Assembly: GCA_022316685.1 (NCBI GenBank)
Contig: JAKJHU010000075.1
Coordinates: 1,798,001-1,862,000, forward strand
Direction: 5' to 3'
Length of the DNA stretch: 64,000 nucleotides
DNA from: Progne subis subis
Lineage: Eukaryota > Chordata > Aves > Passeriformes > Hirundinidae
A model generated the notes under the pieces. That model saw only the letters and a list, made by a program, of their open reading frames with translations. It had not been told where the DNA came from and did not search any database. Position 1 is the first letter of the stretch. Every line of letters begins with the position of its first letter. The position numbers and the translations under genes are program-made. Shown here in pieces: positions 27,674-40,427 of this stretch.

Positions 27674-30600
27674 TAGAACCAGCAAAATAAAAATAAACAA
27701 AATTAGTTGGATGATTGTCCTTTGAATTTTTGTCCTACATCATTCCTTAGTGAGTATCTCCTCACCAAAACTACCTAGACAAATTATCTAGGTAGACTTC
27801 AATGTGCTCTGAAAGCCCTTAAAGTTCACTTATCTTCAAGTTCTTGTCAAATTTACATTAATGTTTAAATTTAAACTGATCCCCAGAGATTACATTTTCA
27901 ATATAGGTGAATTAATATTTTCACTGGATCATGTAATATTAAGCAAAGTTTAAATGATCATATGGACTGTTTAGATGTTTTTCCCAGTGTTTAAAAACCT
28001 GTAATTAGTTTTCAAAAATCTAAGATTTCTCAGCCCTTTGAAAGCCTTGAAAACCAAAGGCTCTTTTCTTTATTTTACCTTTATAATAGGAAAAGCAGTA
28101 ATCTTCTGTAATGCCTAGTATTGTAAAAACCATATTGCTATACTTGATATAGCAATAACACAACCTAAGAAAAGCATTTGCTGAGCTCACAATATTGAAT
28201 TAAGACCTGTGTCCAGCAATGAGCTTTTGTCACTAAACACAGCAATCTGGCATAAGGTTGAAAATCTATTTTTTTATTCAATGCCTCATTAGCACAGAAA
28301 AATCCTTGTCAAGGTCAGCACCCGCCAAAGAGTTTGATGCTGGAGAGATCCGTGCTGTTACTCCTTGCGTTATGCAAATATTACTCTGCAGATTTGGTCT
28401 GACTCCAAATACAAAGAACTTATTTTCCATGCTCCTCTAGCAAAGTCAATGTATATTCCTCCCTATTGACTCTACTCTTGCTGTGGAAGCTCTGGATTTT
28501 TATAACTGAGTTATACACCATGAATTGCCGAAGCAGATAATGAAGATACTCCCTTTGGTTTTCTTTGTTATAAATTACTGTTGTCGTATCTGTTGTAAAT
28601 GTGCCCATCATCACAAAGAATGAAGAATTTTGTGGCAAAGACTGTGCTGCAATCCAGTTCTCTGGGACAGGAAGCAGCTGATTTAATCACCAGACTTTCT
28701 CTTAGCACAGTGTCTTGCCTCATGCACTAAACACTTCCAGGTTTTGGGACGCAGAAGGGAAAAATGCAAAGTCCAGTGAAAATCAAAGTTGAAAGGTTTA
28801 GAAGGACACTGAGTATGGGGCTGAAGAGACCTTCCTGTATGACCAGCATAGCACTGACCAATGCCACTGACAACAGAGTGCAGGTCTAAGGGCTGCCCGT
28901 GTTCCCTTCACAAATGCTGACACTGAGATTGCCAGAGGGGAATTTCCATGGGGGAAGGTTGAGGGACTGCTTCTTTTTCCTTTTAACGGTTGCCAGCACT
29001 CTGCAGACATCCAAGTGGAATGATGGAAGGAGGCTGCCATGCCCATCTTCCAGGCCTGCCTGTCCTAATGATGCCCACTAAATGATTTCTTGGCTTGTAG
29101 GTCTCAGAAACCACTTCTGCCAATAACTGACACGAACAGGAGAAAACAAATCTGTAGACCATTAAATGTTTCCTGGAATTAAATCAACACAAAACCCAAA
29201 CCAAACTAAATCATAAAAAGCTCAAAATGGAATAGTATGTATGATGTGCCTTAAATCCGGTGAGACATAATTTAAATCTATGCCTCAATTGAAGATTATA
29301 GATTATGCTGTCTTAATTTTATCATCAGATCTAAAACAATAGAGAGGTCACACAGAGGGGGGAAGAAAAGGAAAATGAAAGCAAAAAAAAAAAAAGCATT
29401 AATTTCCAATGCTATTCAGAACATTATAATCGTGTGCATGAAAGCTGTGGTAGTCCACTGGATCTTCCTGGTGCCATCCACCTCACATACATTATTAGTA
29501 TGCACTTTTCTATAACCACTACCTCTGCTCAAGTTTTGGTCAGCATGTTTAGGATGTCCTATGTTCTGCTGTGAGAATAAAGGAAAATCTAGAAAATGAG
29601 CAATGACTACTTCAGGTGGTGTTCTCTTTCCTGTTGTGAGTTTCCTGACTGTTGTTTCTTTCTTACCTGTGGTTGTCAACATCATGACGAAGTCACAGGA
29701 CTGCACTGTACAAAAGATGTCCCTTGAAGCGGAGGCCAGTGGTATGCTTTAGGGCTGAAATAAAGGAATTTTTTTTCCTTTTAGCTGGAAAAACTTATAA
29801 ATGGCATTTTCCTTTCCACAGTGGTTACTCCAACTTTTTTTTTTTTTTTTTCCTGTGAGACAGTCTGTAGATTAACTAGGTTAACGGCATCTAATTTTCC
29901 TAATATCATGACCCTTTGGGAGTACCATTTTACTAGAAGTAAAATGAGACATAATCCTGCCCCCTAGCAACATCATTATTTATTACCACTCTATTAATAG
30001 ATTCTGTAACTTGTTTTTATTAACAAAAGATATGACTGCATATTTGGCCATAAGTCTTTTGATATCAAGGCAAAAAGTCACAAGATTAGAATCATATTTT
30101 CTCAATAACACTTTCTAACAATAGATAGAATTCACATTAAAGAACATCTTACTAAGAATAGATGGAATTACTGTGTAAAAATGCTTCATGCACAATGGAA
30201 AAAATTCCAATTATTTTGGCTGGAAGGCTACGAAAATTTGTGACAGAAAGAAAATGAGGCTGTCACAAGTGCAGAAAAATGCTTTAGCTCTGCTAGAGTG
30301 CAGCTTCTCTGTTCACCCCCATTGTTTCACACTCTTTTGGAAGAACTTAACTTTTTAAAAATTTGCAACTCTTTGGTAGCTGTCTGTCTCCTGTATTTAA
30401 AAAATGTAGTTGTAAACTTCATACCTGAATGAAAATTCAGATTGCTTTGCATTGGCATCACTATTTTATTCTGAATGTGTATCATCCCAGTGTAACTTGT
30501 CTTGAAGTGGAGGGGTGCTTCAGTAACATCACAGCTACCCCATTAATCTTTGAAAGACAATTTGATAATACCTGCACAAAGTCAGACTGCAGTTAGACTG

Positions 30601-33600
30601 ATAATGAGCTGACTGTGTATAATACTGGCTAATACTCTATCCTACTTTATATGTGTCTTTCTTGGCTTTTCAAGTTCCTCCTTCAGCAGAACAGGCTCCT
30701 ACCATTCTTAAATACTGGAACATAATTAGAATAATTAGCAACCACCATTTCTTCATTCTCATTTTTAGCATCCCCTTTTACATGGGAGAATAGAAGTCCA
30801 GTGTCTTCAGTTTAGAACTATGCTGTGTTTTTCAATGGTACCATAAATCACTTAATCCCATTGGAATTAACACAAGACAGGACAGTCCTTTGTTAGAGTA
30901 TAGTCAACACACCTGGAACGTTCATGTCTCACATCATGTGAAGACGTGACTTGAACTAATCACTCCTTGTCACAGCTGTAAAATCCTAACCAAAGGGAAC
31001 AGGATCAGCTCTAGCTCCATTGATGCCATACTGAATAAAGCACCCTCTGGCTAGAGTCTCTTACCTGCACCATGCAGAAAGGCAACATTCCCTGCTGACA
31101 CATTCCCTCCTCCTTCCCTTTACCTTGTGTCCCACTGCTGAGGTGGAGAACCAAAAGCTGGGCAGCGCCATTGGGGGTGTAAGAGCTGCAAGATGTGGGG
31201 CAGACCGGATGGTGAATCTCATTCTCAGTGGGTCTGTGAACTGAAGGCAGGGAGGCCTGACTTTCCTCTAGTAAGACTCCGCTCTGCCAAAGCAGCAAAA
31301 TGTAAAAATCGCTGTGATTTTAGAGAAATGTAAAGACTACCATAGAAGAATGGATACCTTTTCTCAATGCATTCATATTTAGATGTCTATTATTTAAATG
31401 CTTTCTTAATTTCATTTTGGATTTCTTTACACATAAGTTTGAAGTAATCTAATGAAACCTGTTCCTGTCAGGTAAACCTAAATGTGTAGATATGAGTGTG
31501 GATAGAGCCACAATATCAGAAGTCCTGCTATCCTTTACAGCTTATAGGAAGGGAGGTTACGTTTAAAAGCTGATAGAAAGCTTTAAACATTTAAAATTAT
31601 TCCAGAAGGCACAGCTTCAGATGACAGCTTAATTCCCTTTTCCCACAAATCACTGTGGTTTTTTTCTTGCAAATTTCTTGGTCTTCAATATCTTCTCTCA
31701 TCATGTGGGAAAAGCACTCCTGCATCTCAAAATCCATACAGATAATAGTTTGCAGTTTCTATCTTCAATTCCCATACTGGCCATAAAATGCAGAACTGCC
31801 TCTTTAAAAACAACATTAAAAAAAGGGGAAAAAAAAAAAAAAAGACCATATTTTGCAATGATTTCTATGTTCTTTTACATTTTCCTGCCACACTTCCTTT
31901 ATTTTTGTCTGTCATTAGTTTAATTGTAATTTCATCTGGCTTAAGCATCTGTCATTTTGTTTATCTTTTCAGTACTATGCATACCAATGGCACTGCCTAA
32001 GTAAAAGTACAAGCATGTTGTTAATAACAACAGGCATACAAGGAATTGTTCTATGTCAGGTGCTATCTTGCAGCATCCCTTTGAAAGAACAGATTACCAA
32101 TGAACACTGAACACCTGTTTTTTACATTCTTTAGTAAATGACTAATGTTTATATACAAAGAGAAGGTGACCTCAGTCACGAGCTATAGCAGCTGGCAATC
32201 ACACTGCCAAATCCCTGCAAATGCTAGCCGGTTAGCAAAAACAAGTTTTCTTTTTGTGACTTCCAGCCGTCAGTTTTATTTGTTCTCAGCTAACTCAAAT
32301 ATTACCTATCCACACAGGATCACAGGTCAAAGTACTTCTTGCACCAGCTGCTGGCACCAAGTGTGCCCCACTGATCAATAACGAGGGAGCACAGGATTTA
32401 TCTCAACAGAAAGCTTGGCTGGTTATCAGAGAAAGATCTCCTGTGTAAGCCACATAAAGCCGTACAGCATCCCTGGAGGAGGAGCAAACCCAATTTCCTG
32501 CCTGGCTGGGATGGAGGGCAGGCGGAAAAGAGGAGGAAAGGAGATACTTTCATTGTTTACAACAGAAGAGAAATTCCAACCCGAAGAGACCAGAAGCAGA
32601 GGCCTGAGAAGGCATAATGACATTCCTCCTCCCTCACGTGTTCAAATCCAACTGGTTTTGACAAACATCTTCATAAATACCTTCCAGCAGGAGAAGCTTA
32701 AAAGTATTCCTAATCTTCCCACAAAACATGCACAGAACACGAATGCATTTCTAGAGGGAAGAATATTTCATTGACATGAAAATCAAGGCAACACACTACA
32801 TTAGATTCCACAGGCGTCTCTACTTCTTAGGGAAACAGATTTTCCATATTCTTATTCAAGCAATGCTGGAGGCAAAGATAGAGGTATGATTCACAAACCA
32901 CAGCCTCCAGTTTGGCTGCTCCTGTACTGCAGGTTAAGAGCCAGGACAGTAAGTAGCTATCTGTCCAAAGGAAATAGCCTGTATTGCAAGGAAACATTCA
33001 GAAGTCTTTATGAAAGCTAAACAGCCAAACGGATACTTATGGCAGCACTGAAGTAAAAACCAGCACAATAATTATTACCATCAATTGGCATACACATGCC
33101 ACTTAAAAATAAACCAGTTTAATTACTAATACTGATCATGGGCATTTATTTCTTGGTTGCAAGAAAATAAAATATTTTTATGTGTTTGCAGTATCATTCA
33201 CAGTCCTAGAAGTTGTTCAATAGGAACTTTACTTGCTGACTCACAGGGCATATGCATTTTGGTAACCAACTCGTATTTGAAAATTACGAGTAAAGAATAT
33301 AAAGTTTACATCTTTCATGGTTCTCTTTGTTGTTTCAAGTCTGTTTTTCGTGTTTATGTGTTTTGTCATTTTTCGTATATTTACTGAAAGCTGCCTATGT
33401 ATAGATCTAGAATTTTTCCTAGAATTCACGTTACTTTAGGTTTCTTCTTTCCATCTCCATCTCTTTTTTTGGAACCCAAACCAAGCATGAAAATTTTCGG
33501 CCAGAAAAAATGTTTATGCTGTTAGTCAGGACACAACACATACCTGTGTAAATGCAAACACTCCCTCTTGCTGCACAGGATCGCAATTTTTTTCCGGCTT

Positions 33601-35292
33601 TGTAGATATTTACTAGAAAGCAGATTTATGGGTAGTGCTGATCCAAATCAGAGCTGTCATGGCATTTAAAGTAGGTGTAGCACCACTCATTTTGAGGGCA
33701 GAAAAGTTTTGCATATCTAGTTTTTGCCTTCTGTCTTAAGGATTACCTATTAGTGCTACCTGCTAAGGCGTTTCTCTTTTCCACCCCAACTGAATTTTGA
33801 TTTTTTCATTTAGATAAAAATCCTTAAAGCTGGAGTGGAAGGCAACTTACATATTTAGGTGTTCAATACTGCCTTGCAGTCTAAGAAAAAGGAAAGCTTC
33901 TGGTCAAAAGCAATTGAGGATCAATTACCCATGAATGTTTTGAAAAATCCCATCCCAAACTGTCTGTACAGTAGTGTCCTGTACAACTAGCCCCCTCACC
34001 CAGCTTCCTTAGATCAGTGTGGAACAACATCAGCTCAAATTGTATGCATTTAAATGGCAAAGGGCAACTTATTAGCTGTCTTTGATAGCTGTAAGATTTT
34101 TGTACCATCATCTTATCTTAGTTCTGTAATATCTAATTATATAAATCCTTCTGAATGTTTATCATAGAGCTTAAAGCAGATTTTCTATTCTGCTAGCCAC
34201 ATACCTTACTGATAGCTTTAAAATTAGAGAGGATATTAAAAATCAGGTGTTTTCTACCTGGTAAAGGCTGTTTTAGTTATGCCTGTGAGAGAACCACAAG
34301 TTATTTTTAAATAAAAGGCTAGGTTTATTTTGTTTTATTTCTATAAATTCTCCAAAGGAAGGAAGTCTTTACCACAAGGCTCCTCAGTTTGGTTTCCTTT
34401 TACTGCCATAAGAGATGACATTTGATGGTTTGTGTTGAAACTGAATCCAAACATCTCATCACTGCCTGTCCAGATTAACTTCATCAGACAGATTAAAATG
34501 TGAACAACCTGAAACATTCCAAGAGTTTGGCATGTGATACACACTACGTTTCTCAAGACAGGGTTTTTGTAATGTCTGATCTCCTGAACTGCTGGAGATG
34601 TGAGAGTGTGTTGAAGAGAAATTACCAAACAATGTCAAGCACCAGGAAAATTAAAGAGAGAAAGGAGAAAAACCTCTCTGGCATTAGGGAAATGAAGTCT
34701 TCAGAAGACAGAGAGTGTCTGCCATAAAAACTGAAAAAAAGTCTTTTACAATATTCATAATTATTTTGCCACAGTAGTATAATTTGGTCACTAAAAAAGG
34801 GTTACTGTAAAATAAGCATATCCTTCACAGCTACATCAATAAATTACTATGCAAGTCACTGTCCCAGCTCAGGCTGCAGCAGATAGTGGTCTATCAGACT
34901 CAAATGAAGTTTTCACAAGCACTAAACCAGCATTAGGGTACAATGCTGTTCCTGTGTTAGACCCACGCCTCTAAGCTTTGTTCTCAGTGTAATAGAGTAG
35001 AACACTGGTAGTGTTGGATGTAGTTCAGCTCTGTGATACACACATAGCAAAACCATCTCTTAAAATACGGGAACGTGAGTTTTTCAAGTGACACTAACAT
35101 CCTTTTGAATAGCAGTGTGGGAACAGAGCAAGCACCCCAGGAGAGCTGCAGCTCATGCAGCATGCCAGCACTGCATGGATCAAATCCTGCATAGTCTCAG
35201 CCCAGTACAAATGAAGTCAGATGAATTTCTGAAATTGATTTTCTAGAAATGCTAGAACTTCAAAGTGAGAGGAATAGGACAAAATATGTCAG
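27674..35292. other. Intergenic DNA
   Basis: AT-rich sequence with no supported gene, promoter or CpG cluster. It has T or A runs near 29,838-29,851 and 31,830-31,845. Slightly GC-richer patches at about 28.8-29.1, 31.0-31.3 and 32.4-32.65 kb contain only short unremarkable frames. I recognise no LINE or LTR copy in it. Confidence 0.65.
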
Positions 35293-35449
35293 GAAAAAAA
35301 CCAAACAAAAAACCAAACCAAACCAAACCAACAAACAAACAAAAAAAACCCCAACCCCCCCCCCCCCCAAAAAAAACCCAACCCCCCCCCCCAAACAAAC
35401 AAACAAACAAAAAACCAAAAAAAAACCCCCACCAAAAAACAAAACCCAA
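35293..35449. repeat. A/C-rich low-complexity tract, (AAACC)n/(AAAC)n with C14 and C11 runs
   Basis: Repeated CAAA and CCAAA units, interrupted by C14 (35,355-35,368) and C11 (35,382-35,392). Frames on both strands encode only Lys/Pro/Asn or Gly/Phe/Trp low-complexity peptides and are not genes. Confidence 0.95.
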
Positions 35450-35561
35450 GTAGGGTATTATTTAAATTACTGGAACTTTGGGGAAAAAGGGCTGAAGGGA
35501 TGTAGGCAGTAAAACCAGTTTTCCAGCACCTTGGTCATTCATTTTGTCAGAAATGAATCCA

Positions 35562-36042
35562 GGTCTGGGGTTTCCAGCACAGGAAGGCCATTGACCTCTT
35601 AGGGCAAGTCCAGAGAAGGGCCACCAAGCAGATTACAGGGATTGAACACCTCTCCTACAAGGAAAGCCTGAAAGAACTGGGAGTGTTCACTCTGTAGAAG
35701 AGAAGGGATCTTGTAGGACCTTCTTCTGAAGGGAGCCCACAAGAAAGATGGAGAACCAATTTACAAGATCATGTAGTGACAGGACAAGGGGGGACGGACT
35801 CAAACTGAGAGTAGGTTTAAGCTGGGTATTAGGAAGAAATTCTTTACTGTGTGAGGCTGGTGAGGCACTGGAAGAGGTTGCCCAGAAAAGCTGAGGATTC
35901 CCCATTCCTGGCAGTGTTCAAGGCCAAGTTGGATGATGTTCTAAGGAACCTGGCCTAGTGAAAGGTGTTTCTGTCCTGTGGCCGGGCGACTGAACTAGAA
36001 GATCTTCAAGGTCCCTTCCAATCCAAATCATTCTGTGATTTC
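35562..36042 (+). mobile_element. CR1 LINE fragment, 3' end, about 480 bp
   Basis: The copy shows the ordered CR1 3' landmarks. These are a 'tagggcaagtccagag' block, 'ggccaccaagcagat', 'tgacaggacaagggggg', 'attaggaagaaattctt' and 'gttcaaggccaagttgga'. It ends with AAGGTCCCTTCCAATCC and an attctgtgat tail. It is 5'-truncated and has lost coding capacity. It ends about 90 bases before the second CpG island. Confidence 0.92.
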
Positions 36043-36129
36043 CGAAAGCCTCTTCCTGCACCTCAAGTGATCCACACTGCCCGGCCTTGTCTACTCATGG
36101 GTTTGTGGGGTTGTGGTGAAAACAAATCC

Positions 36130-36830
36130 CCTTCAAACCTCTGTCCGGACGCTCTCTGGTCTCCCCGTGCGTTTGTGGGCAGCGGCGAGCGGCAGGCCCC
36201 TGAGCAGAGCGGCTGGAGCTCGCACCCTCTGCAGGCGCAGCTCTGCCTCCCGGGGCCCGAGGGCAGCGAGCCTGCCTGGCCAACCTCCTGCGGCACTCCC
36301 AGCTGGCCCGAGGAAAGGGGGCTTTTCCATCGCACAGGGGCCGTACCGCTCTGCGGGGCCTGAGCGAGGCGAACACGGCCGCGGATAAAGGCATTCCCTT
36401 TGCCCACGGCCCGCTCCGACCTTCGCCCGGCCCGGCGCTCCCCGCGGAGCGCGCGGCGCGCACGCACACGGTCGCGCGCTCCGCCGGGCACGCGCCCTGC
36501 GGCGGGCGGGGCGAGCGGGGCGGGCGCGGCGGTGCCCCCGCGCGCCCCCTGGCGGCCGCCGGCAGCAGCGCCGTCCCCGCCGCCCCTGTGCCGTGCCGGC
36601 AGCGGCCGTGCCCGGGTCGCGGCCCCCCGGCTCCCGGTGCCTTTCTGTGGGGAACCGGTGGGGGAGAGGCCCTGTACCTCCACCGGAGCGCTCTGCGGCG
36701 TGGCAGCTCCACATCCGCTTAGCGAATCACGGCGCTCGGCCCGAGAGAGCGGCCGGCTGACGCTGAGGGTGCTGCCGACCACCGGAGCCCGCGGCTTTAC
36801 ACTGCTCCCTTTCCCATAGGCCTTTCTCCC
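36130..36830. promoter_or_regulatory. Second CpG island, no gene assigned
   Basis: A 700-bp block of very high GC and CpG density in AT-rich surroundings. It contains a GC-box cluster (GGGCGGGGCG and GGGGCGGGCG, 36,504-36,526), an alternating GCGC/CACGCACACG stretch reminiscent of NRF1 sites (36,451-36,478), and a CTCF-like motif (36,542-36,555). It is 18 kb upstream of WWC3 exon 1 and 13 kb downstream of CLDN34. It could be an alternative WWC3 promoter, a lncRNA promoter or an insulator. No known protein was recognised in any frame. The 273-codon minus-strand frame across it (36,063-36,884) is Arg/Gly/Pro/Ala-rich and looks like a composition artefact. Confidence 0.75.
36542..36555 (-). promoter_or_regulatory. 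CTCF-like binding motif
   Basis: On the minus strand the 14 bases read CCGCCAGGGGGCGC. This matches the vertebrate CTCF core (CCASYAGRGGGCGC) at all but one or two degenerate positions. It sits in the middle of the second CpG island. The motif match is seen in the sequence; occupancy is an inference. Confidence 0.6.
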
Positions 36831-38277
36831 AGACATAGCTGTTTTCTTCCTGGACTGAACATCCCAATTACTAACCTTACACATGGTTTGAATCTATTTG
36901 CGGGGAAGCTTTGTTTTCTCGCTGTAGGCCCCACGGATGCCCCGTGAGCCTACCTCTCGTCCTTATACCCTCTACTGCAGCCCCCTTCCCCATGCCATTG
37001 GGGCAGCCCCAAAGAAACTGCAGAATCTTTGTAGCGACGCACAGAACCACTCTAGGACAATCCCAGACAGACAAAGATTATTTTTATTCATTTTTTTTTT
37101 TTTATACATTCTGAAAGGTGGATATAAACACAAAGTTGTGGCATATACAGTGGACATGTACATGAGTTAAGCCATGGAAATCACAGCTAACCTAAAAACC
37201 TGCAAATACATGACACGGCCACAACAAAATCTATGCACCAAGTTTTCTTTCCAAACTGTGGGACATTAGGAGGTAGAAACAGCATCCCCAGCTTCCTGAG
37301 AAGGAACCCTCCCGCTGGGATGGCGAAGTGTTTGAGTTCAGGAAAAAAAGAAATGCCTCAATTTTTAAATACTAATGGAACGCAAGAATACTGGCATTGA
37401 AACAGTTGATAGGAAAGGTGGCTAGGATTCCTCCCACTAGGTAAAATGAGATATTTTTATAATTCTTTGCTGGAGATATCCCACAGAGCAAAGTGGTCCA
37501 ATTGTATCCTTGCTATCTTTATCTCAGCAGATATCATAGGGCAGTCTTGGTGAGCAATAACTCCTGTAGAAATAGGAGGATTATATAACAAATGACAAAA
37601 ACTTTTAGAAAATTTCTTTGAAATAATGTGGGGCTTTCCAGAGTCTGAACCATGAAACATCCGCAAATGAGCTGAAAGTAGTGACCTCAGTATACCACAG
37701 TTTCCATTCTATAGGAAGCATTAATACTATATACAGGGCCCTCCTGAATACCTGGAAAGCAGTTCCAATTAGGCACGATAAAAATGATGGACAGGAAATT
37801 GCTAACTGAAGGTGATCAGCTGTGTCAATCTTTGTCAGGTGCAACTGCTGGCCATGAAGAAAATGAAACATTCACTGAAAACCCAATGCTTGGCATCAGT
37901 ATGAATTTACAGAAAGGAAGGCCTGAGTTCTGGGGTGATCTGAAGCCTGTGTTATACCCTGGAAAGCTTTAATGGATTCACAACATGCAGTGAAAGCCAT
38001 TAAAAAATGCCCGTGAGGGTGTTAATCACCATTTTCTATCACAAGAGCACATTTCTTTAAAAGTAGAAGGATGGGAGGAACAGGGTGTCCCCACAGTTTC
38101 CAGACGTTTAATTCTGTGTGGTATTTTGCTCTTTCCATAGGGTCTGCAGGTAAGTTTTCTTTTAATATCTGACTGAAGAAAAATACTGAATTTAATTCTC
38201 ATTCACTGTACTAGGGGAAAAAGCTATAAAATGTTTCTGGGGTTCTAAAATTCATGTAATAGAGCATGTTAACATAG
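36831..38277. other. Intergenic DNA right of the second CpG island
   Basis: GC content drops quickly to AT-rich background. A T13 run lies at about 37,090-37,103. No gene, RNA or repeat was recognised. Confidence 0.6.
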
Positions 38278-38340
38278 ACTCATTCAATTACAAATGTTGG
38301 AAAACACCTCCAAGATATTTGAGCCCAACGTGTGAGCATA
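38278..38340 (-). mobile_element. Old CR1 3' end fragment
   Basis: The plus strand shows a degraded reverse complement of the CR1 3' end: ATGTTGGAAAACACCTCCAA followed by a diverged GAGCCCAAC. It is shorter and more diverged than the other copies. It faces the CR1 at 38,555-38,850 in opposite orientation. Confidence 0.65.
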
Positions 38341-38554
38341 CAGACTTTTGTCTGAAATTGACATCAACTCATTCCTCAGCCCAGCCCAGGCCTCCAGCAG
38401 GAAAGCCAAAGGAATAATTTCAGAACCTTGTAGTGGTGACATAACACTGGTTGTTTTAACTCTAGTGGGCTGCATCTATAAAAAAATCCTCAAATTACTA
38501 TCCTAAGATTTTAACTGAGATATTTAACTGGAAAACTTTAACTTCATCAACATG

Positions 38555-38850
38555 GAGAATTTAGGAGGTAGATTTAGCAGGGCCTGTTGTGATAGGACAA
38601 GGAGTAATGGTTTTAAACTAAAGGAAGATCATTTTAGATTAGAGATAAGAAAGAAGATTTTTACACTGGGGGTGGTGAAACACAGTAATTGGTTGCCTAG
38701 AGAGGGGATGGATGCCCATCCTTGGACACATTCAAGACCAGGCTGGATGGGTCTCTGAGCAACCTGATCTCATTGAAGATGTCCCCGCTCCTTGCAAGGT
38801 TATTGAACTAGACAAAGGTCCCTTCCAAGCCAAACTATTTTATGATGATC
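38555..38850 (+). mobile_element. CR1 LINE fragment, 3' end, about 300 bp
   Basis: Landmarks in order are 'gtgataggacaaggagtaat', 'tagattagagataagaaag', 'ggttgcctagagaggggatg' and 'caagaccaggctggatggg'. It ends AAGGTCCCTTCCAAGCC and ttttatgatgat. It is 5'-truncated with multiple substitutions and no coding frame. Confidence 0.88.
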
Positions 38851-40378
38851 TCCCTTAAGGAAATGTGTCGTGGATGGTCGTTGTAAGTGATTCAGTCCTG
38901 AAATTGCATCTGTGGTCTGAAACATTTGACTAAATTATTTTAAGAGGCATCTTTCTTTTTAAAAAAAATTGCTTAAGTTGTAAGAAAAATATTTTCTTTT
39001 GTGCCCTTCATAGGAGTAAACAGTTTCTCAGTCAAGATCATCTCCTTTTAAGTTTTACAGTTCAAATGACTAGCACAGAAATCGCAAACAACATGCTGGG
39101 GTCATTTTTCATAATCCTAGTGGCCAGGTGGTTACTCCAAGAAGACTGAACTAAGGTTAGTAGAGTTTTCAGGAATATGTGATCTTTTTGTTTATCTATT
39201 ACAGGACAAGACTCTGTTTCCCAACTAATGTTAATTGGTTTCATTTTATGATGTCAGTTGATAATTTTTTTCCCCAGTGATGATTTGGTACAAAGGCAGC
39301 CTGTCCTAAAACCAAGCTGGTATCTGTAGCTACTTGCTTACTTTTAATAGTATTAAATCACTGGTCCTTGGTTCAGCCATCCAGGTGTTGTCTGAGCAAT
39401 GCAAACAATTTTCTGAGTGCTACAGACATGAATGCGCCTCCCAACAGTTGCGTGTCAAGCATTGCACAGGGATTAAATCACTTACCACAGGAGCTGGGCA
39501 AAAGCATTTTTGCAGTTCCTAAACCAGACTTTGGTCACCAATACCAATCTGCCAAAGTGGACTGATACAAAAAAGTTCATGATTAGTAAAAGCTTGAAAG
39601 CAGAAGCTCCTCCTGTCTGGTCTATCCACTCTACTGTAAACTGTTCTTGCTTTAAAAGACAAGGAGCTCTTTTTCATTGTGATTTTTTTCTTTTTTTGTT
39701 AATGCTGAATTAATCAGAGAGAGCATTTATAAAAGGCTATGTTAATGTGGACTTCCTCTGCTGGCTTTCTAATAACTGAGCATGATTTCTAAGACTTTGT
39801 GTAAACAAAGGATTAAACTGGATTTGGGGTTAAATCTTCCTATTGCAGCATAATTCATCAGCAGTGAATGGCCAGAGAAAGCTATTAGTTTGGAGTATAT
39901 GGATATACTTTTTCAGGATGATGATGCTGATCATCTAAAATAAGATGTTTGCCATCAGTTTACAAATTCCTGTAATTCCAAAAGTTAACGCGTAAGAAAG
40001 GCTTAGGCAGACGAATACTAATATGAGGACTGGAACTGCCAGGGCTTCTGTGTACTACAAAATATATTTTAAACATATTTTATAAACCTGGAGTTACTTG
40101 CATTCTTCACTGTTACATGTACCTGCCCTATGCCCTCCAGGTTGGAGTGCTAGGCACTCTTGTCAGCCATGAAATTACAGGCCAGCCACCTTCTTTCTCT
40201 GGGTAACTTGCTCTTTTTGTCTTCCTTCTGAATCTGAATCCCTAAAGTAAGTAAATGTCCATTCTTATTTTATGAGTAGAAGATGATTTCACGTTGAATT
40301 CTGCACAGACAAAAACTGTATTTTCTGAAACTCCAATCATATTTTAATCACTAATCTTCTCTATCTTTGGTAGGTCAC

Positions 40379-40427
40379 CTGCTTCTCACTTTCCCTTTCT
40401 GCTTCTCACTTTCCCTTTCTGCTTCTC
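40379..40427. repeat. 20-bp tandem repeat, about 2.4 copies
   Basis: The unit gcttctcactttccctttct is repeated exactly at 40,381-40,400 and 40,401-40,420, with a partial third copy. It lies in a pyrimidine-rich stretch. Confidence 0.9.

Noticed and set aside
35249..35512. Lys/Pro-rich and Gly/Phe-rich frames
   Set aside because: Translation of an A/C simple repeat.
36063..36884. 273-codon minus-strand open frame over the second CpG island
   Set aside because: Arg/Gly/Pro/Ala-rich, no recognised domain; other frames of the same island are also open, as expected from GC composition.
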